Below are positions 20,795 to 24,625 of a stretch of 24,625 nt of DNA, in pieces. Under the pieces are notes generated by a model. The model saw only the letters and a list, made by a program, of their open reading frames with translations. It made no database searches and was not told where the DNA came from. Numbering within the stretch: the stretch's first letter is position 1; the number at the start of each line of letters is the position of its first letter. The position numbers and the translations under genes are program-made. Origin of the DNA: a virus; the IMG/VR virus record IMGVR_UViG_3300044701_001332, positions 1 to 24,625 of that record. One strand, written 5' to 3'.

Positions 20795-23479
20795 TTAACT
20801 ATCGAAGAAAATACCTAAAATTTGATTTAGGGGTGCGAATGCACCTGTTAATTTGTAAGTGTTACCACCATATACGAATACAATACCTTCATTTGGTACA
20901 ATCTTATCAAATCCACCCAAAGCGTTAAGTCTTTCTAACTCTAATTTTAATTTTGCAATCTTCTTAGGGTCACCGCTTGCTTTTACTTGAGCGATTGTTG
21001 ATTCCAAACGAGCTACCATTTGTCTTTTAGCACTATCAGGGTTTGCTGTAAGAACAGATTCCATAAAAGATAGTACATCAGCACCAACTCCTAAGAATAT
21101 CTCCTCAAATCTCATTAGATTTTGTTTTGATATTTTTTGTTGGTCTTGCTTATCAATTTTTTCAGCCCAATCTTTTAATTTTAAATCCTGTATTGTATTG
21201 ATACGGAATGATTTATCGTTAAATGCCCACCTCTTAACCAATCCTATTTTTTGTTGAGTATCTAATTTTTTTGCACCCTTTTCTACAAAATTAGTCCACC
21301 ATGCTTGGTGATAATCAGCTACACCATCCGAATCATTTAAACTAAATTCGTTTTGAAGTTTAGAAATCATTCCTAAATATTTTCCTTGTAATTTAGAAAG
21401 GTCTTCTGATTTAGGAAGTTTGTTTATTGGAGGTCCCTGAATTGTGTACTTAGATTGTACATGTGCATTTACTTGCTTAATCATACCACCTAATATACTT
21501 GCTGCTTGTTGATTTTCTCCGATAATGACACCATCTATATCATACTCAAACGTACCATGAAATACTAATAGTGGTTGATTATATGGAATTACGTTTACGG
21601 ATGTTGGATATATTACTTCCAAATTCATAAAACACGCACCATCCTTAAAAATCTTTTGTCTTTGTGGTTCGGATAATGCCCCAATTGCTTTTGATAAATC
21701 TTGCATAGCAAAGTTATATGCATCTGTCAATCCACCTCTATTTGCAAACTTTTCAGCTACCTGTCCTATTGTCATAGCACCCTCACCTTTATTCTTTAGA
21801 TGCGATTTATTACGAGCAGCAACTAATCTACCATTTACCCAACTAACCGCTAGTGCCTGTCCATCTGTTTTTTCTCTTGCTAATTCCAAATCACCATTAA
21901 GAGCTTTTATTACAATTTGCTTTAAATCACCAAATGTAAGATTCATCTCAATATCAAATGGATGGTTCATGTGACCATAAGCCCCACCTTCTACTAATAG
22001 CGATTCGTTAATATTTTCGTTTTTTAACTTATCAATTTGTTTTTTAAGTTTATCTATCTCAGCTCTAACTTTCATTTGTGCCGGAGACATTGGCATCATT
22101 TTAAAAGCCTTATTATATAGTACTACAAGTTCTTTCTCTAAATCTTTTAATCCTTCTTTTACTGGAGTATATTCTTCACTACCATCGTTATCTAACTTAG
22201 ATTTTAATTTCTTAACATCTTTTGGATTTGGTGCTCCGTTAATATATCCACCAGGTAAAGATAATCCTACACCTGCCCCACCACCAAGTCCCATTTCATC
22301 CAATAAATTATCAAAATCTTCAACTATTTCCTTTATATCTTCTTTTGAAATTATTTGAGGTTTTTGATTTTTAGGAAGTTCCCAAAATCTTTTAGGTTTT
22401 TTAATTGATTTTTTTGGTTCAGTTTCTTGCCAGTTTTCAACTGTATGAGGGTCATCAGCTGGATTCAATGTACTCTGAACTACATTTTTTACTTTATATA
22501 CTGCTTTTCTAAATTGGGTTTCGGTATCTTTTGATTTACCTCTACCTCTCATAGTATCTGCTTTTGGTTCTTCCAATTGAACATACCCACCCTGCTTATA
22601 CCAATTTTCAGGTTTAGCTTTATTTAAAATTCTTTTTTGTCCATCTGCTACAAATGATGTATCAGGTTCATCGCCTGCAGTCATACCAGCATTGCTAGCA
22701 GCTTCTTTTAAATTTTCTTTCTTAGGTATTCTGAACGTTACTGCTTTCTTACCATTAATTGTTGGCATTCCCCATTCATCTTCACCTATTGATTTAACAA
22801 CTACTTTTTTGTTTTTGAATTTACCCATTAATAGAGTATCTCCAACCTTTACATTTAATTTGATTTCCTCATTAATACACTCTTTAAGTTTTTTCAACTT
22901 AAGAGTAATCATTTTGAATATTTGGTCATCAAACTTTGGATATGCTTTTGTAAAGTTTTTCTTTCTTTCTTCTTCATCACCAGCACTTAACCAATAACGA
23001 ACATCAGTACCACTAATAGCATTTGGTTGTGCAGGCGCCGCATACACATATCCTTTATCTAAATAAGGTTCTTCTACTTTACCTTTATATGGAGTAAAGT
23101 ATTTACCACTTAGACGTGATGAATCCTTTTCACCCACAACAGTTATAAAACCAGTTGTATCTGAATCAAACTTATTAAGTATTTCTTGAGGAGCGTATGG
23201 GTTTTTAATTTGTACAATTTTATTTGATGAGATACCAAACATCTTCATCATTATTGCTTTCTTTTCTTTAAACCCAAATGGAGATTTTTTATTATCGGTT
23301 ACATCGGAAGTTCCTATATAAACACTATCCCTTCCAAATTTCCTAACCAAATGGTCATACGTTGCATAATGACCCTTATGAAATGGTTGAAAGCGGCCAG
23401 AATAGACAACAACTACTTTGTCCATTTCTGCCGCTTCTCCCAATATTGCTTCCAATAAAAATTTTGCTAATCCTTTCAT
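20795..23479 (-). CDS. Fusion of NMNAT-like adenylyltransferase and ligase-like covalent nucleotidyltransferase
   Basis: This 894-residue protein joins two nucleotide-transfer enzymes. Residues about 21-165 are an HxGH nucleotidyltransferase: SGRFQPFHKGH (27-37) and SGTDVR (156-161). GRFQPFH is typical of NMN adenylyltransferases, so NAD synthesis is a candidate activity. A small beta module follows (VGDTLLMGKFKNKKVVVKSI, then GMPTINGK, 212-244), then a long linker. Residues about 498-894 carry the ligase-superfamily motifs in order: KTDG (537-540, Lys537 to take AMP), NLEVIYP (619-625), LLVFHG (637-642), EGIVF (864-868) and YKLTG (875-879). A roughly 220-residue helical insertion separates the last two. 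The N-terminus MKGLAKFLLEA resembles T4 capsid-targeting peptides. LVE at 495-497 sits just before the ligase domain. Substrates are unknown. Confidence 0.75.
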   Translation of the reverse strand: MKGLAKFLLEAILGEAAEMDKVVVVYSGRFQPFHKGHYATYDHLVRKFGRDSVYIGTSDVTDNKKSPFGFKEKKAIMMKMFGISSNKIVQIKNPYAPQEILNKFDSDTTGFITVVGEKDSSRLSGKYFTPYKGKVEEPYLDKGYVYAAPAQPNAISGTDVRYWLSAGDEEERKKNFTKAYPKFDDQIFKMITLKLKKLKECINEEIKLNVKVGDTLLMGKFKNKKVVVKSIGEDEWGMPTINGKKAVTFRIPKKENLKEAASNAGMTAGDEPDTSFVADGQKRILNKAKPENWYKQGGYVQLEEPKADTMRGRGKSKDTETQFRKAVYKVKNVVQSTLNPADDPHTVENWQETEPKKSIKKPKRFWELPKNQKPQIISKEDIKEIVEDFDNLLDEMGLGGGAGVGLSLPGGYINGAPNPKDVKKLKSKLDNDGSEEYTPVKEGLKDLEKELVVLYNKAFKMMPMSPAQMKVRAEIDKLKKQIDKLKNENINESLLVEGGAYGHMNHPFDIEMNLTFGDLKQIVIKALNGDLELAREKTDGQALAVSWVNGRLVAARNKSHLKNKGEGAMTIGQVAEKFANRGGLTDAYNFAMQDLSKAIGALSEPQRQKIFKDGACFMNLEVIYPTSVNVIPYNQPLLVFHGTFEYDIDGVIIGENQQAASILGGMIKQVNAHVQSKYTIQGPPINKLPKSEDLSKLQGKYLGMISKLQNEFSLNDSDGVADYHQAWWTNFVEKGAKKLDTQQKIGLVKRWAFNDKSFRINTIQDLKLKDWAEKIDKQDQQKISKQNLMRFEEIFLGVGADVLSFMESVLTANPDSAKRQMVARLESTIAQVKASGDPKKIAKLKLELERLNALGGFDKIVPNEGIVFVYGGNTYKLTGAFAPLNQILGIFFDS

Positions 23480-23494
23480 ATAGTTTTCTTACTA

Positions 23495-23504
23495 TATAAA
23501 TATT
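23495..23504 (-). promoter_or_regulatory. Putative late promoter box, fusion enzyme gene
   Basis: The coding strand reads AATATTTATA, 16 bases before the ATG at 23479, within the 29-base gap after the coiled-coil gene. The short distance leaves a very short leader. Confidence 0.45.
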
Positions 23505-23508
23505 AGGA

Positions 23509-23910
23509 TTATTCTTTTACAACTTTCATACCGTTACCATTGGATTCGGTTGTTTGTTGTCTTTGCATTTCAGCTAATTGTTTTCTAGTTGGTGCACCAG
23601 GTTGGTACTGAATAGTTCCCTCTTGAATATTAATTCTACCTTGTGGGTATTTTTCATCAAGTCCATCAATTACCTCTCTTAATTCAGAATTTAATACTTT
23701 GAATTCATCTTCTCCTTTTTCTAAAAAATCATCCATTCTTACCATTTCTTCGTGGATTTCTTTTTTACGAATATGGATTTGTCCAAATTCGATAATTAAA
23801 GAATTGATTTTTTGATTTAAATCATTAATTGATTTTAAAACATCTGCTTCAATTTTAGCAGTTTCAATAGTAATTTGTTGTTGTTGCGGTATGTTATCTA
23901 AACCTGCCAT
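23509..23910 (-). CDS. Small coiled-coil protein, unknown function
   Basis: I do not recognise this 133-residue protein. After a Gln-rich start (MAGLDNIPQQQQITI) it has a heptad-like helix from about 18 to 85 (IEADVLKSINDLNQKINSLI and on). NIQEGTIQYQPGAPTRKQLA follows near 98-117, and the tail is Gln/Asn/Lys-rich. No signal, membrane segment or Cys is visible. It has its own promoter-like box 28 bases upstream and lies before the fusion enzyme gene. A structural or assembly-chaperone function would fit its form, but nothing in the sequence decides this. Confidence 0.55.
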   Translation of the reverse strand: MAGLDNIPQQQQITIETAKIEADVLKSINDLNQKINSLIIEFGQIHIRKKEIHEEMVRMDDFLEKGEDEFKVLNSELREVIDGLDEKYPQGRINIQEGTIQYQPGAPTRKQLAEMQRQQTTESNGNGMKVVKE

Positions 23911-23937
23911 AATATTATGTTTTTATTGTTTTGTATA

Positions 23938-23947
23938 TATAAGTATA
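23938..23947 (-). promoter_or_regulatory. Putative promoter box, coiled-coil gene
   Basis: The coding strand reads TATACTTATA, 28 bases before the ATG at 23910. It shares 18 identical surrounding bases with the terminase box at 20767-20776. Confidence 0.5.
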
Positions 23948-23955
23948 TTATTTTT

Positions 23956-24625
23956 TTATTTTTTAAACACAGAAACTCCTTTTTCTTTCACAACCTCACC
24001 TGCGCAATAGTTTCCCCATTTAATTGATTCACCTACATCATTAGAATCTAAATATTTTGCGGTAAATCCTGCTACAAAGGTATCACCAGCACCACTTACA
24101 TCTGCGTTTTCTATTGGAATAACCGGATATGTTGTATGTTTGTATGCCGTTCCTGTTTTGTCAAGTGTACATATAATTTTATCAAACAACCATTCGTTAT
24201 CTCTTATTACATCTTTACTAAATTCCCACTCTGCTCGGTTTACTTTAATGAATTTTAAATTTGCACACCAATCACCTAATTTCTTTTTAGTATCAGCAAT
24301 AACTAAATTATGCATAGAGGCTATTGTATTAATATCTTCTTCGGTTAAAAATCCTTTACAATAATCAGATATTATAATTGCGGAATATTGTGTCAAATCA
24401 GGTAAATCGTTGATATTAATTCTATTAACAGAATCGTTCTCGTCCACTCTTAAATACAATTCATTTGTATCTTCATTAACATAACGAGTTTTTATTATAT
24501 TACCATTATCAGAAAACATATCAACATCGATACCCATAGCTGATAAATTATTTGTTGTGTTAGCTGCCATACCAACTCCATACTTTTCATACGTTGGAAT
24601 AAATACAGGACCTTTTCCCTCTGGG
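23956..24625 (-). CDS. PfkB-family sugar kinase, partial (5' end beyond window), HldE kinase-like
   Basis: The frame is open to the right edge. Codons beyond the internal ATG at 24570 read PEGKGPVFIPTYEKYGVGMA, then ANTTNNLSAMGIDV, matching the glycine-rich N-terminal part of PfkB kinases, so the true start lies outside. The C-terminal signature DVSGAGDTFVAGF holds the catalytic Asp of the GAGD motif. The enzyme should phosphorylate a sugar or nucleoside using ATP. The N-terminal pattern is nearest to heptose-7-phosphate kinases (HldE/RfaE), which make surface-sugar precursors, but the substrate cannot be read from the sequence. At least 222 residues are present; the family is usually about 300-330. 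It is followed by the coiled-coil gene after 45 bases, without a visible hairpin terminator. Confidence 0.75.
   Translation of the reverse strand, partial: PEGKGPVFIPTYEKYGVGMAANTTNNLSAMGIDVDMFSDNGNIIKTRYVNEDTNELYLRVDENDSVNRININDLPDLTQYSAIIISDYCKGFLTEEDINTIASMHNLVIADTKKKLGDWCANLKFIKVNRAEWEFSKDVIRDNEWLFDKIICTLDKTGTAYKHTTYPVIPIENADVSGAGDTFVAGFTAKYLDSNDVGESIKWGNYCAGEVVKEKGVSVFKK

Noticed and set aside
23447-24625. Sugar kinase plus adenylyltransferase as a split HldE heptose pathway
   Set aside because: The adenylyltransferase motif is GRFQPFHKGH, typical of NMN adenylyltransferases, while HldE-type domains usually have a GCFD-type motif. The genes are also separated by another unit.
1-24625. 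tRNA genes, CRISPR arrays, integrase, attachment sites or insertion sequences
   Set aside because: I saw no cloverleaf with CCA-type end, no spaced repeat array, no recombinase motifs and no terminal inverted repeats around a transposase. The only direct repeats are the 36-bp and 48-bp ones listed.

Overview
The window is part of the late structural region of a large contractile-tailed (T4-like) bacteriophage genome, AT-rich and with every supported gene on the minus strand, so it reads biologically from right to left. Recognisable T4-type proteins are the large terminase (gp17-like), portal (gp20-like), prohead protease (gp21-like), scaffold (gp22-like), major capsid protein (gp23-like), a neck protein in the gp13 position and a tail terminator resembling gp15. 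I saw no tRNA, rRNA, CRISPR array, integrase or insertion sequence. Most start codons have no Shine-Dalgarno sequence and instead follow A/T-only leaders such as AATAAAATAAAATG. Together with promoter-like boxes resembling TAnnTTTG, this suggests a Bacteroidota host, but that is inference.

Layout in the direction of transcription. (1) 24625-20795: the end of a PfkB-type sugar kinase cut by the window edge, a small coiled-coil protein, and an 894-residue protein. The latter joins an NMNAT-like adenylyltransferase to a C-terminal domain carrying the covalent nucleotidyltransferase (DNA/RNA ligase) motifs. (2) 20743-16187: putative small terminase, large terminase, a small basic Cys-containing protein and the portal. 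(3) 16120-11578: a six-gene prohead-core operon containing the protease. (4) 11548-9824: an accessory insertion with a 92-residue orphan protein and a DNA methyltransferase carrying three homing-endonuclease-type DNA-binding repeats. The orphan is flanked by 36-bp direct repeats that contain a terminator hairpin. (5) 9785-6826: scaffold and major capsid protein with their own leader and a strong terminator. (6) 6801-3015: fibre-like virion proteins in the place where T4 has wac (fibritin). (7) 2973-1: neck protein, connector, tail terminator and the start of another gene.

The gene order makes a working programme: terminase and portal package DNA; core proteins, scaffold and protease build and mature the head around the capsid protein; neck and terminator genes join head to tail. 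A repeated box, TATA(T/C)TTATA on the coding strand, lies 16-41 bases before most transcription units and about 140 bases before the scaffold gene. It is the best candidate for a phage late promoter. Two hairpin terminators sit directly upstream of such boxes.

The most interesting points are the adenylyltransferase-ligase fusion, whose N-terminus resembles a T4 capsid-targeting peptide and which has an LVE cleavage-like site exactly before the ligase domain; the methyltransferase with NUMOD/IENR-like repeats inside the head operon; the 36-bp repeat cassette; and the late-promoter family. There is no gene-free stretch over 300 bases; the longest is 9634-9823.
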